From NCBI RefSeq assembly GCF_022581195.2, contig NC_061475.1, positions 6,076,001 through 6,140,000 of the forward strand: a stretch of 64,000 nucleotides of DNA, in the 5' to 3' direction. Made by a program: the position numbers and the translations under genes. The stretch comes from Helicoverpa zea (taxonomy: Eukaryota; Arthropoda; Insecta; Lepidoptera; Noctuidae). The notes below the pieces were generated by a model. That model worked only from the letters and a program-made list of their open reading frames with translations. It did no database searches and was not told where the DNA came from. Shown one piece after another: positions 43,662 through 53,239 of this stretch (the stretch's first letter is position 1; every line of letters begins with the position of its first letter).

Positions 43662-43663
43662 CG

Positions 43664-43680
43664 TGGCGCCCAACGTCGAG
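43664..43680 (+). other. Primer-binding site, tRNA-Lys type
   Basis: TGGCGCCCAACGTCGAG, 2 nt after the LTR. The first 13 bases complement the 3' end I recall for insect tRNA-Lys (ACGTTGGGCGCCA), the primer class of gypsy. Confidence 0.8.
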
Positions 43681-43782
43681 GCCGTTTTCGAGTACAAACT
43701 TCACTGGAAAAAAAACAAAATCAGTGACAGTGACGTTCGAACGAGTTCTGGATTTTTTATTGAAAATTTGTTACAAAATACC

Positions 43783-46700
43783 ATGGTGCTTACGCGTTCA
43801 CGTACGAATAGTGCTTCGCGCTTAACACAGCAGCCAGCAGAACCGTACCCCGCGCCTAGTGGGCAGCTGGACGGTGCGACGCCGTCTAATACGGAGGGAG
43901 GTGCGTTTTTCGTCGACGTGAGATCGGCAACGCCACCGCTGGCAGGACGCCCTGCGTCCGCCGGCGCCCCGGCCTCTTCACCACCGCCGCTGTACGGGCG
44001 TGAGCTGCATGGCTACTGCGCTATGCCACAGCACGGGCATGCTCCGCCCGTCGCCTCACCGCAACAACCTATGCCAACACCCGTGGTCATGACGGACCAC
44101 CAATTGCTATCCTTGCTACAAGCGTTACGGTCGCAGCCTGCACAAGGCGCGCCGCTCCCATCTGTAAGTGCAAACTTGTCAAATTGCTCGGCGAGATACA
44201 ATGGGTCCGGTGATGTACGTGCCTTTACCGACGCCGTGCAGATTTACAAGGACTGTGTTGGTGTTAGTGACGAGATTGCACTAAGAGGCCTGCCAATGCT
44301 GCTGACTGATTTTGCAGCTACCTGGTGGCAAGGAGTTCGTCACTCAGTCGCGACTTGGCAGGAAGCCATTCTGTTACTTCAGCAGACTTTTGGTCCACGA
44401 CTTCCGCCTCACAGAGTCTACAGAGAGATCTTTAGTCGAGAGCAAGCTGAGGAGCGCACGGACGTTTTCGTGTGCAGAGTAAGAGCACTTATTGCTCAGT
44501 TACCGCCGCGCACCCTACCTGAAAACCCAGTACAACTGGATATGGTGTACGGGCTCCTTAATAGAAGAATACGCGAGCGAGTAGCGAGAAACTCTTTCTC
44601 CACGTTTTCCGAGCTACTACAGCACGCCCGGTCAGTGGAGGATGTGCTCGAGGAAGTGCGCGCTCCTGCACCTGCGAGAAGGGCACAACCTGCGACAGCC
44701 GCCCCGATGCCTCCACTCGTCCACCCGTCGACGTCTTCATATACTCCTGCGACCAGAACTGTGGACCAAGCCCCTCAAGTCAGGGTCAGACCGAGGTGCT
44801 CATTTTGTAAAATGTTCGGCCACCTAAAGGAAGAGTGCCGTAAATTATTAAATAAAAGTAATCCCGCGCAGGAGCCAGTTAAGAACGAACCAGCTGCAGT
44901 TGCACAACCGGAGCTGCGCCCTTCCCTAACATGTTTCGGATGCGGTGCGCCCGGTGTTACGAGGTCAAACTGCAGCGTGTGCAAGGAAAGACGTTCTGCG
45001 CCGTCGACATCTACATTTCAGTCGTTGTCGGCGTGTAATACTGTATTTAAACCGCGTGTGCGTCCCCTATTAAATATAGAAGTGTTTGGTGCTAACGGTA
45101 CCGCTTTATTAGACACTGGTGCGAAACAATCCGTTGCCAGTGAAAGTTTAGCTAAACATATGCGGGCCAATGGCCAATTGTTTCAAAGTGTAGAAACGGA
45201 ACTTAAATTCGCGGATGGAACGCTGCGCGTTCAAATCGTAGAAGTAGCCTCAACCATTGTAAAGGTGCGGGGAGTGGCAATTGACACACTCTTCATGGTC
45301 CTGCCTGGCGCAACTGAGTCATTGTTAGGAATGAATTTTATACAGGACGCTGGCATGGTACTCGATTTTGCTAAGAATCGGTTCACTTTACGCGATGTAG
45401 GCTCATGCGATTTACAATATGAATGCGAGGATCGTGTGGTAACTAGTTCTGCGATGGGTCTCCGCGAGTCCGAGGGCGTTCTCCTGTCATCAGCGGATAG
45501 GTCGAAATTGGCTGCACTGCTAGAAAAGAACAGCGATGTCTTCAGTGCAGGGGGAGGGCCGACGCCCTTTGCCCTACACAGGATCGATACAGGTAACGCC
45601 GCGCCTATTTCTACACCGCCTTATCGTATGAATCCGGCCAAGAAGGAAATTATTAAGGCCGAAATTGATAAGATGTTGGAACTCGAAGTCATTGAGGAAG
45701 CCGAGTCAGAATGGACTTCCCCGATTGTCCTGGTTCCTAAGAAGAATGGTGAAATAAGATTTTGCGTTGATTACAGGAAGTTAAATGCGGTGACACGTAC
45801 AGATAAATACCCGCTGCCCCTGATCGATGACATTCTGTTTTCCACAAAGAGTAATTGTGTGATGTCCACCATAGATTTAAAATCAGGCTACTGGCAGGTT
45901 GAAGTGGCCCCGGAAGACAGACATAAGACGGCGTTCGTTTCCCCTTTCGGAACGTTTCAATTTAAACGCATGCCGTTCGGATTAAAGAATGCACCTTCAA
46001 CATTTCAGCGATTGATGGATCGTTTTCGTACTGGATTGAAGGATGTGACTGTCGTGGCTTATTTAGACGATATTCTGGTTATCTCAGCAGACCTGGATGC
46101 GCATCTGCAAGATTTACACCAGGTATTTGATCGTCTACGTCAATTTAATCTCCAGGCAAATAGAGAAAAATGCGTATTTGCTCGAGAGAGAGTAGCCTAC
46201 CTTGGACACGTCATTACCACTAAAGGAATCGAACCCGATCCAAAGAAGGTACAAGCCGTGGTGGATATGGCCCCACCGACTAATTTGAAACAACTTAAAA
46301 CGTTTTTACAAACTTGTTCATGGTTTCGCAAATTTATTAGTCAGTTCTCTGAAATTGCGCAACCCTTGACCGACCTCACCAAGAAGAATAAACCTTGGAA
46401 ATGGACTGAAGAGGAAGACTATGCCTACAACGAGCTCAAGCGAAGACTTACCACTAGTCCCATCCTGCGACAGCCAGACTTTGACCAGCCATTTATTCTA
46501 CGCACAGATGCCAGTGCTTATGCACTAGGTGCAGTGTTAATGCAGGGTCCGGATCCAAAGTCTGAGAAGCCTATTGAGTATGCCAGTAGACTGTTAACGT
46601 CAGCAGAGCAAAATTACTCCACAACGGAGCGGGAAGCTTTAGCTGTGGTATGGGCTCTAGAAAAGTTTCGGGGTTACCTGGAAGGCGCCGAAGTTCGCGT

Positions 46701-48351
46701 CGCCACCGATCATCAGCCACTGAAGTGGTTGCTGTCACTGAAGACACCAAGTGGCCGCTTAGCTCGATGGGCCCTGAAAATTCAATCTTATAACCTGGAC
46801 ATAGAATATACTCCAGGTAAGGTCAACGTAGTCGCTGACACTCTTAGCCGTCCGGTATGCCAGGCATCAGAGGTCGATGTCAATACCTGTGATCTGTGTC
46901 CCATCTCAGTAGACTTACCTCACAAAAGCTCCGAAGAGTTGCGAGTAGCTCAGCTCGAAGATCCTGGAATCAAGAAAATACTCACGGATTTCGAAGAGAA
47001 CGATGCATACAACAGATGGACGGATCGTGGGTACTATCTTTCACAAGGTGTTTTGTTCCGCTTCGATCCGGATGGTGAATCCGAAGAGCCCCAGCTGGTG
47101 GTGCCCGAGTCGATGCGCGAGGAGATTATGAAAGAACTCCACGACGCTCCCACAGCTGGACATTTGGGCTTGGAACGCACTCTTAAGAAGATTAAGGAAC
47201 GATTTTACTTCCCTAATATGCGTCAATACGTAGCAAGGTATCTTAAGGCTTGTGATCTATGCCAGAAATTTAAGGCAACCAATTTTAAACCGGCCGGCCT
47301 ACTGCAAACGCCTGTCCCGCAACAGCGATTTGAAGTTCTCGCTATAGATCTGTTTGGACCTCTTCCTGAGGGTAGTAAGGGCGAGAAATGGATCTTTCTG
47401 ATCGAGGATACTGCGAGCAGATGGGTGGAGTTGTTCCCGTTAGCCGTAGCCAACGCAGAAAATTGCGCTAAAATACTAATTGAAGAAGTTTTCCTAAGAT
47501 ATGGTTTTCCCCGTCGGGTGATCTCCGACAATGGTACCCAATTTGTCTCGGCCGTAATGCAGAAGGCTATGTACGTTCTCGGAGTGAATCAGAATCTGAC
47601 GCCAATTTATCATCCCCAGGCCAATCCCGCAGAGAGGAAAAATCGGGAAATGAAAGAGATGCTGGCTATCTTAATAGACCCAGAACATCGACGTTGGCCT
47701 GAGGCATTGCCAGCTGTTCGATTCGCGTTGAATACAGCACCTAATCAGGGTACTGGTCATACAGCTGCCTTCCTAACATTCGCACGCCAGTTTAGGTCCC
47801 CGGTGGACGTAGCCCACGACTTAAGGACGGTCATAGACCAAGAGAATTATGTGCCTCAAATTACGCCGTATCTCAAAGAATTTGCAAGTCGCTTGCAAGA
47901 AGTGAAGTGGCGAATCGAGCGACAGCAGGACATCCGTAAGGAAGCTGCGGATAAAAGCCGTAGACCCGGACCCGATTATCGTGAGGGTGACCTCGTCCTC
48001 GTGGATAGCCATCGCCTTAGTCAGGCCGAAAAAGGCTGTACTAGTAAGTTCGCACCGCGTCGCGAAGGCCCGTTTCGTATAGTGAAAATAGTATCTCCAA
48101 CCACGTACGAAATCGTGGACAAGAATAATAAACCTCGCGGCAAGTGCCATGCCAGCCTCCTGTCACCTTACATAGGTGAATCTGATCTGGCTCAAGTTAG
48201 GAGTAGGGGTAGACCAAAAAAGTCGGTTCCCAAGCCAGCTCCACAAGTTTCCGCTGACTTGGAGGGGGAGGATGTAGCGCGGACCTTGCCTATTGCCCCT
48301 CCGCGCCCCTCTAGATTAAGACGCGCGCCGGCTCGCTACCGAAATAATTAA
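43783..48351 (+). CDS. gag-pol: Gag-Pol polyprotein (Arc-like capsid, PR, RT, RNase H, IN)
   Basis: 1522 residues from ATG at 43783 (ACCATGG context); the open frame begins earlier, inside the LTR, but that ATG is not in a Gag-like sequence. Residues about 135-300 are a capsid of the insect Arc type (FAATWWQGV, YREIFSREQAEERTDVFVCR). A CCHC knuckle is at 339-352 (CSFCKMFGHLKEEC); a second near 387 has Val in place of His. Protease: LLDTGA, Asp at 444. RT: YLDD at 760-763. RNase H: TDASAYALGAVL near 909. Integrase: HHCC finger, then Asp 1189 (DLFGPL), Asp 1249 (SDNGTQF) and Glu 1284 (PAERKNR), a DD35E spacing. Gag and Pol are in one frame, so no frameshift is needed. The last 25 or so residues are encoded by the 3' LTR. 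Confidence 0.95.
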   Translation: MVLTRSRTNSASRLTQQPAEPYPAPSGQLDGATPSNTEGGAFFVDVRSATPPLAGRPASAGAPASSPPPLYGRELHGYCAMPQHGHAPPVASPQQPMPTPVVMTDHQLLSLLQALRSQPAQGAPLPSVSANLSNCSARYNGSGDVRAFTDAVQIYKDCVGVSDEIALRGLPMLLTDFAATWWQGVRHSVATWQEAILLLQQTFGPRLPPHRVYREIFSREQAEERTDVFVCRVRALIAQLPPRTLPENPVQLDMVYGLLNRRIRERVARNSFSTFSELLQHARSVEDVLEEVRAPAPARRAQPATAAPMPPLVHPSTSSYTPATRTVDQAPQVRVRPRCSFCKMFGHLKEECRKLLNKSNPAQEPVKNEPAAVAQPELRPSLTCFGCGAPGVTRSNCSVCKERRSAPSTSTFQSLSACNTVFKPRVRPLLNIEVFGANGTALLDTGAKQSVASESLAKHMRANGQLFQSVETELKFADGTLRVQIVEVASTIVKVRGVAIDTLFMVLPGATESLLGMNFIQDAGMVLDFAKNRFTLRDVGSCDLQYECEDRVVTSSAMGLRESEGVLLSSADRSKLAALLEKNSDVFSAGGGPTPFALHRIDTGNAAPISTPPYRMNPAKKEIIKAEIDKMLELEVIEEAESEWTSPIVLVPKKNGEIRFCVDYRKLNAVTRTDKYPLPLIDDILFSTKSNCVMSTIDLKSGYWQVEVAPEDRHKTAFVSPFGTFQFKRMPFGLKNAPSTFQRLMDRFRTGLKDVTVVAYLDDILVISADLDAHLQDLHQVFDRLRQFNLQANREKCVFARERVAYLGHVITTKGIEPDPKKVQAVVDMAPPTNLKQLKTFLQTCSWFRKFISQFSEIAQPLTDLTKKNKPWKWTEEEDYAYNELKRRLTTSPILRQPDFDQPFILRTDASAYALGAVLMQGPDPKSEKPIEYASRLLTSAEQNYSTTEREALAVVWALEKFRGYLEGAEVRVATDHQPLKWLLSLKTPSGRLARWALKIQSYNLDIEYTPGKVNVVADTLSRPVCQASEVDVNTCDLCPISVDLPHKSSEELRVAQLEDPGIKKILTDFEENDAYNRWTDRGYYLSQGVLFRFDPDGESEEPQLVVPESMREEIMKELHDAPTAGHLGLERTLKKIKERFYFPNMRQYVARYLKACDLCQKFKATNFKPAGLLQTPVPQQRFEVLAIDLFGPLPEGSKGEKWIFLIEDTASRWVELFPLAVANAENCAKILIEEVFLRYGFPRRVISDNGTQFVSAVMQKAMYVLGVNQNLTPIYHPQANPAERKNREMKEMLAILIDPEHRRWPEALPAVRFALNTAPNQGTGHTAAFLTFARQFRSPVDVAHDLRTVIDQENYVPQITPYLKEFASRLQEVKWRIERQQDIRKEAADKSRRPGPDYREGDLVLVDSHRLSQAEKGCTSKFAPRREGPFRIVKIVSPTTYEIVDKNNKPRGKCHASLLSPYIGESDLAQVRSRGRPKKSVPKPAPQVSADLEGEDVARTLPIAPPRPSRLRRAPARYRNN
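48260..48272 (+). other. Polypurine tract
   Basis: GGAGGGGGAGGA directly before the 3' LTR, inside the pol coding frame. Confidence 0.85.
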
Positions 48352-48578
48352 AAGTGGAACAGCCGCGCAGCTTTTGCGGCGCGCGCGGAGAGCCGACAGT
48401 GCACGAGCAACCGCGAAGCACGACGCATGCGCTCCGGTTGTTGACGGACGCCCGGGTCGCTCGCGTGCCGGTGCTTAAGCTCCCTAATATATATTGTATT
48501 GTGTTTTTGTGTACGGATTATACTATTTTACCACCAATCGTTTTTTTCAATAAAAACTCGGAACGAAGCCCAACTATA
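48273..48578 (+). repeat. 3' LTR
   Basis: Equal by eye to 43356-43661; its first 79 bases encode the Pol C-terminus and stop codon. Confidence 0.93.
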
Positions 48579-48864
48579 AAATCATATTTTATCTTAGTTT
48601 TTCTTGATTAAGGAAAGTTTTTAGAGGTAAATAAACTATCTGCCTGCCACAGCAAAACAGTGGAATGAACTGTTACTTTCAAAACCACATTGCAACCTAA
48701 AGGTGGAAATCTTCCTTTTTAAGGATAGTAACTAGCGAGATGTCTTGTTCAGCGCTTTTCTTTTTTGTCTCACTGTTTGTTTTGTCCATTGTTTTATTTG
48801 TTTGTATTTGTGTGTGTTTGTTTTCTGCGTCATTTGTGTGTTAAATAAATGGTTTTTCTTTTAA

Positions 48865-49107
48865 ATAAAACTACTTTTACGGATTTTATCGCGTTATATT
48901 AATATTATTTAATCCCGACGTTTCGGATCCTTTACAGCATCCATATTCACGGGCAGACTAAGGTGTTGGTCGTCTTGATACATTAGTTACAAACTAATAA
49001 TAATAATAACTTAGTCTGCCCGTGACCATGGATGCTGTAAAGGATCCGAAACGTCAGGATTAAATAATATTAATATAACGCGATAAAATCCGTAAAAGTA
49101 GTTTTAT
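48865..49107. mobile_element. MITE with TTAA target duplication (piggyBac-like)
   Basis: Long inverted repeats of about 105 bp starting ATAAAACTACTTTTACGGAT, with TTAA outside both ends (48861-48864, 49108-49111). A TTAA duplication is typical of piggyBac and Kolobok. Contains GACGTTTCGGATCCTTTACA in both arms; no ORF. Confidence 0.75.
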
Positions 49108-49148
49108 TTAAATGTCTAATATTCGCGTAAGTGTGAGAAATCAATATG

Positions 49149-49179
49149 GTTTTTCTTTCTTTCTTTCTTTCTTTCTTTA
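49149..49179 (+). repeat. (TTTC)n microsatellite
   Basis: About seven TTTC units, followed by a short 'AGGTGTCCAAGGATGGCAAT' repeat fragment. Confidence 0.85.
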
Positions 49180-49649
49180 GGTGTCCAAGGATGGCAATAA
49201 TCGCTTATCAGGAAACCACCGGCGTTTTGCCTGATATCATGTAAAAAAGTTACTTCATAAAAAGTTATTATTTTATTAGTAATCGCTATTTTTAAAGCCC
49301 TGGTATAATTTATAAACACACAAACAAAACACCATCCTTTCGTACACATAATAAAATTCATACCTAAAACATTCGTAAGCTTTTCGAAACATCACACAGC
49401 GTGATTGGTAATGCAATTGTCTAAAATTGTTAGTGGTACGCGAACTCAATTGTAAGGCTTTTTAATGTTTATAATTGGCATCGGGTGACGTTAATCAGTA
49501 TCCTGGCTGAATAACGTGGTAGGTTTTTGCCTTTGCCTTGTAATTTAAAAAGTTTGGGAGAATTCGCGTTGTTTGTGGGTGAGAGTGTTGTTTTGGCGCG
49601 AACGTGTATCTATTGTTTTTACACGCTTTTTATTAGCTTCACCTGTATG

Positions 49650-50260
49650 TTTGTAACCGACTTCTTTGGGCGCGATTTTGACCCACTTTAAACGGCCAGA
49701 TTTCGTTCAAACTTTGTAGATTTATTGAGGACCGATGACAATACTCTAATTTGATAAAATTATTCCATTTTTAACCGACTTCCCAAAAAGGAGGAGGTGT
49801 GTATGTACATCGATTACTCCGAGGTTTATAGACCGATTTACGTGATTATTTTTTTGTTCGACCCGGAATTGCTGCCAGTTGGTCCCATAGTCATCAGGTC
49901 AGGATCTGATGATGGAAACCCTGAGAAATCGAGGACAACCTTCGAAAGTTGTAGGCATACATAGAGTAAAAACTTGACACTCAGGTGTATGCCTAAAAAC
50001 ACTATTCAACAGTGAAGGTTTGGAGTTGACCTGATGCTGGAGACCAGAGAGGGTCGAGGGAACTCGACAACAGAATGTGTAAAGTACCTCGTGTTTGGGC
50101 TCATATTATTTGTATTGACGAGACCTTTGCAACAGTGAAGGTTTGGATTTGACCTGATGATGGAGACCAGAGAGGGTCGAGGGAACTCGACAGCTGAATA
50201 TGTGAAATACCTTGTATTTGGGCTTATATTCTTTGTATTGATGAGAACTTTCCACTAATA
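49650..50260 (+). repeat. Interspersed repeat with internal 122-bp tandem duplication
   Basis: AACCGACTTCCCAAAAAGGA GGAGGT (about 49774) is a common lepidopteran repeat. Within it, CAACAGTGAAGGTTTGGA to about TGTATTGA is present twice (50008-50129 and 50130-50250), period 122 bp, about 90% alike by eye. Confidence 0.7.
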
Positions 50261-50654
50261 TGGATAGTGACAACTATTCGTATCACTAAAAAGCTGTAAA
50301 TAAATTTTCAATTTGCAAAATATGATTTTTGTTAATTTATATAATTTTCATCTATAGTCGATAAGGTAAGAAAATTAATTAAAATTTTCTAGAATTTTTC
50401 TCTACAGTCGATAAGGCAGGACTCGATGTTAATTTTGTAGGTGTCGTTTTTTATTAATTATAATTATATACTTACAAGGCTAAAATACTAAAAATAGTTG
50501 CCAAAATAAGGCGAAAAATTTTTTTCGGTCGTAAAGCACTCTCTGATGCTTCGCATCATGAGTCGTGCAATAGTTTAAAATTAAAAAGCTATTATAAATA
50601 ATCCAAACTAAAAAGTAGAAAATAAATAATAGTGTAAAAAATTTCAATGAATAT

Positions 50655-50842
50655 AAATTAATAATAGTGTGACTACAAAAAAATAATATTTTATTAAAAA
50701 AAAGCGTGGGGTGCTTTTTAAGATATCGAAATGAAAAGCACTCATATCTGTCAATAAAATATTTATAACTATTGACACCATGCACCCCACGCTTTTATTT
50801 AATAAAATATTATTTTTTTGTAATCACACTATTATTAATTTA
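50655..50842. repeat. Long palindrome / fold-back repeat
   Basis: Arms 50655-50714 and 50781-50842 are inverted (AATTAATAATAGTGT ... AAAGCGTGGGGTGC), about 60 bp with few mismatches, 66-bp spacer. Probably a MITE; ends not resolved. Confidence 0.7.
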
Positions 50843-51307
50843 TTGTTTTGAATTGTAATATAATATTGCTTCTATTTGTATGTACGTGATTATTTATACA
50901 TAACTAGAGGAGATCTAGAGGGAAAAGAATTTATAGAAATGATGTGTGTTTACTTTATAATTTTTATTCAGTATTTATACTTAACATTTAATTAATGCTG
51001 ACAAAAGTATTTACAATTTTATATACAGGACTTTATGGAAATAACATATCTAAGTATTAATTAAATAATAATATGGCACAATTAAGTTAGCAATACTATT
51101 AAAATCAATGCTGAATAATAACTAATTAAATACGTAAATTATGAACTTTGAAGTAAAGCTTCAAAATATGATTTGCGATGCAAATTTCAGAATTTATACA
51201 AATGGTGCTCCAAGCAAATGGTTTTATATGTAAGATGATATATATTTCAACCTACTTCGCAAAAAAGGAAGAGGTTAACAATTCAGATGATTATTTTCTA
51301 AATTAAC
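50843..51307. other. 3' flank of gloverin
   Basis: AT-rich, should include the gloverin 3' UTR. A minus-strand AATAAA (plus TTTATT near 50960) is about 345 bases beyond the stop; closer signals are not obvious. 51262-51280 has a short 'AACCTACTTCGCAAAAAAGG' repeat fragment. Confidence 0.35.
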
Positions 51308-52680
51308 TTAAAAGTCATGTTGGAATTCCGCCTGTACTCCGATTTGAGGCTTGTGGTGCCCGAAGGTCTTATCCAAGTTGCCTCCAGCCGATAATCTGGT
51401 ATTCTTGTCGAAGTTCCATACTCCATCACCGCTTAGTTTCATCTGTAATGAAGAGTATTTGATTAGATGTTGTTTCTGTGGTTTTTCGGATCACCATTTC
51501 GGAGATTTGGTAAATGCAGTAACCGAAAGTTATGACAGTAGGTACATTTATATTTATTCAGTGTAGGTATTACTTTTGAGTTATATTTATTTCTTGATTG
51601 ACTTCCAACAATGTTAGGATACTTAGGTATTCAGTGGACGCTTAGTCTTATCCATCTATATCTTGATATCGAGAGTAAACTATCATAAATTCTATTCCGC
51701 AATTTGGAAAAACTTAGGTATATATTTTTTCTTTAATACCCATAATATGTATTAATGTATATGTATTGCACCTCTAAAAATATGAACGTAAATTGGATTT
51801 AAAAAGGACGCCGTATGTAAATTAAATCAATACAATTTTGAAATACTCACGCCACTACCCCCTCCAATCTGCTTGTGCACATCAAGACCAGCCTTCGCGT
51901 TAGGATTGGACCAGTCCAGCCTGCCTCCCAAGTTGCTGCTGTCACCGTAAGGGCTAAGCACCCTGGAGCCATACGCCTGGCCTTGTAGGCGGCCACGGTG
52001 GTCATTGAAGATGTCTTGCTTGTAGCCTCCTCGACCCTGGGGAAATGAGAATTGGGTTGGAGTAAGGAAATGAAAGGCTAATTGCGAAAAGATAAAATAG
52101 AAGGTATATTTTGAGGATTCCCCTTGTAGTGGAATAAGAGGACAATGACAAAAATGACTTTTCCCTCTTGTCTTTCAAATGCGATATACCATCTTGTTAT
52201 CCTTCCGTTCAAGGCATTTTTAGGTAAGGAAGAATTGGCAAAAGTATTGATCCACTCAAAGGTGTTCATCTTTCAATCCTTGTGTATCAATATAACTAGA
52301 TAATTTGGAATAATCAAGGCACCAGTGATTCGAACCTTAGAACACCATGGAATCTGGAAGACTTTTGGCAGATTAACAAAACATGACCAACGATGCTTTC
52401 TTATGACTATTTATGGGAAGACAGTTTTACCCGACTACCTTTACACGCATTTTCATATTACAAAGTATAGAATACTCACGAATACAGAATCATCAGTGCT
52501 TCCCAAAGTTCCGAAGACTCTGCCGTTGCCTACTCCACGTGACCAAGTGAGGTCTCTCGGGTGACGAGAGACCAACTGTTGGTAGCCTGGATACCATTCC
52601 ATTGGCTCCTCTTGAACGTACATTTGTGCGTATGTGCAAGCTACGAAAGCTGCTAGGCAAAGAACGATTGAGGACTGCAT
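51308..52680 (-). CDS. gloverin: Gloverin, secreted antimicrobial peptide
   Basis: Coding exons 52680-52480, 52036-51851 and 51442-51308, all phase 0, introns GT-AG (443 and 408 bp); a fourth, non-coding exon lies upstream. Product 173 residues. Signal peptide 1-18 (MQSSIVLCLAAFVACTYA), pro-region to the furin-like RHPR at 39-42, then a mature 131-residue, Gly-rich, cysteine-free protein beginning DLTWSRG. Signature segments: NGRVFGTLG, DIFNDHRGRLQGQAYG, GGRLDWSNPNAKAGLD, and the C-terminus GVQAEFQHDF. Gloverins are haemolymph proteins made by fat body and haemocytes after infection; they act on the outer membrane and LPS of Gram-negative bacteria. All splice sites and the frame are intact, so it looks functional. 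Only one copy is seen here, though Lepidoptera often have several. Confidence 0.97.
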
Positions 52681-52687
52681 TTTGAAT

Positions 52688-53028
52688 CTGAAAGAGCAAG
52701 ATTAGGATCGATTAAAAGGTTAAGAAACGCTTGGTGCGGATGGGTGACCATCTTGCTATGAGGAGTTCTTCTTCATTTTGGATGGCACGTTTGATAGTTG
52801 GGTTCCCGACTGTCATTTTAATATTTTTGGCAGTCGTTAAGGGGAGTCAGAAGACAGGAAGTTTGACAACCAGTTTTACAAAGGTAACCGGGTTGAGAAG
52901 ATCAGAGAGGCAGTCGCTTTATGTAAAACACTGGTTATCAGCTGCATCTAGTTAGATTGGAAGCTGACCCCAACATAGTTGAGAAAAGGCTAGGCAGATG
53001 ATAAATGAGAAGATGGTTTAATATATAC
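52688..53028 (-). other. Gloverin intron 1
   Basis: Donor GTATAT after exon 1 (ending at 53029), acceptor CTTTCAG before ATTCAAAATG. It holds a SINE-like copy at 52815-53007 that ends about 20 bp from exon 1. Confidence 0.8.
52815..53007 (+). repeat. SINE-like repeat in gloverin intron 1, antisense to the gene
   Basis: GGTAACCGGGTTGAGAAGAT, GCTGACCCCAACATAGTTGA, GAAAAGGCTAGGCAGATGAT. Same family as 4992 and 40628. Confidence 0.8.
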
Positions 53029-53080
53029 CTTTGGTTGTAGCTGTTACTTGCTCTCTTCACAAGATGCTGTAGTAAACTGT
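53029..53080 (-). other. Gloverin exon 1, 5' UTR
   Basis: About 52 bases, non-coding. The start is placed at the CACAGT initiator-like motif (53076-53081), about 31 bp after the TATA box. The end is at the GTATAT donor. Confidence 0.65.
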
Positions 53081-53104
53081 GCCTTACTCCATTCGGGAGT
53101 GATC

Positions 53105-53139
53105 ATTTATACCACTCTCAATATCGGAGGTGAATTCCC
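53105..53139 (-). promoter_or_regulatory. Gloverin promoter: TATA box and kB-like site
   Basis: On the minus strand: GGGAATTCACC (53139-53129), matching the NF-kB/Relish-type site bound in Toll and IMD signalling, then TATAAAT (53111-53105), then the initiator. GATA motifs lie further upstream (AGATAAG at about 53233, GGATAAG on the minus strand at about 53198). kB plus GATA is the usual layout of infection-induced insect peptide genes. Confidence 0.7.
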
Positions 53140-53239
53140 GCGCCCAAGAGTTGAGAAGATTCATTCAAGATGAGATTAATTACAATAATATTTATGTTTC
53201 TTATCCTCTTTAAATGGTGTTAAGTGTAGTAACGAGATA

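Larger units (their letters stand above)
43356..48578 (+). mobile_element. Intact Ty3/gypsy LTR retrotransposon with Arc-like Gag
   Basis: 5223 bp. Two 306-bp LTRs (43356-43661, 48273-48578) identical by eye, target duplication AAAT (43352-43355, 48579-48582), PBS, polypurine tract and one uninterrupted gag-pol ORF with all catalytic residues. Every part needed for retrotransposition by this class appears present; there is no env. It is much richer in GC than its surroundings. A very recent insertion. Confidence 0.95.

Noticed and set aside
43437..43727. 96-codon ORF at the left LTR and its 85-codon twin at 48354
   Set aside because: They are the LTR sequence itself read in one frame; identical because the LTRs are identical.
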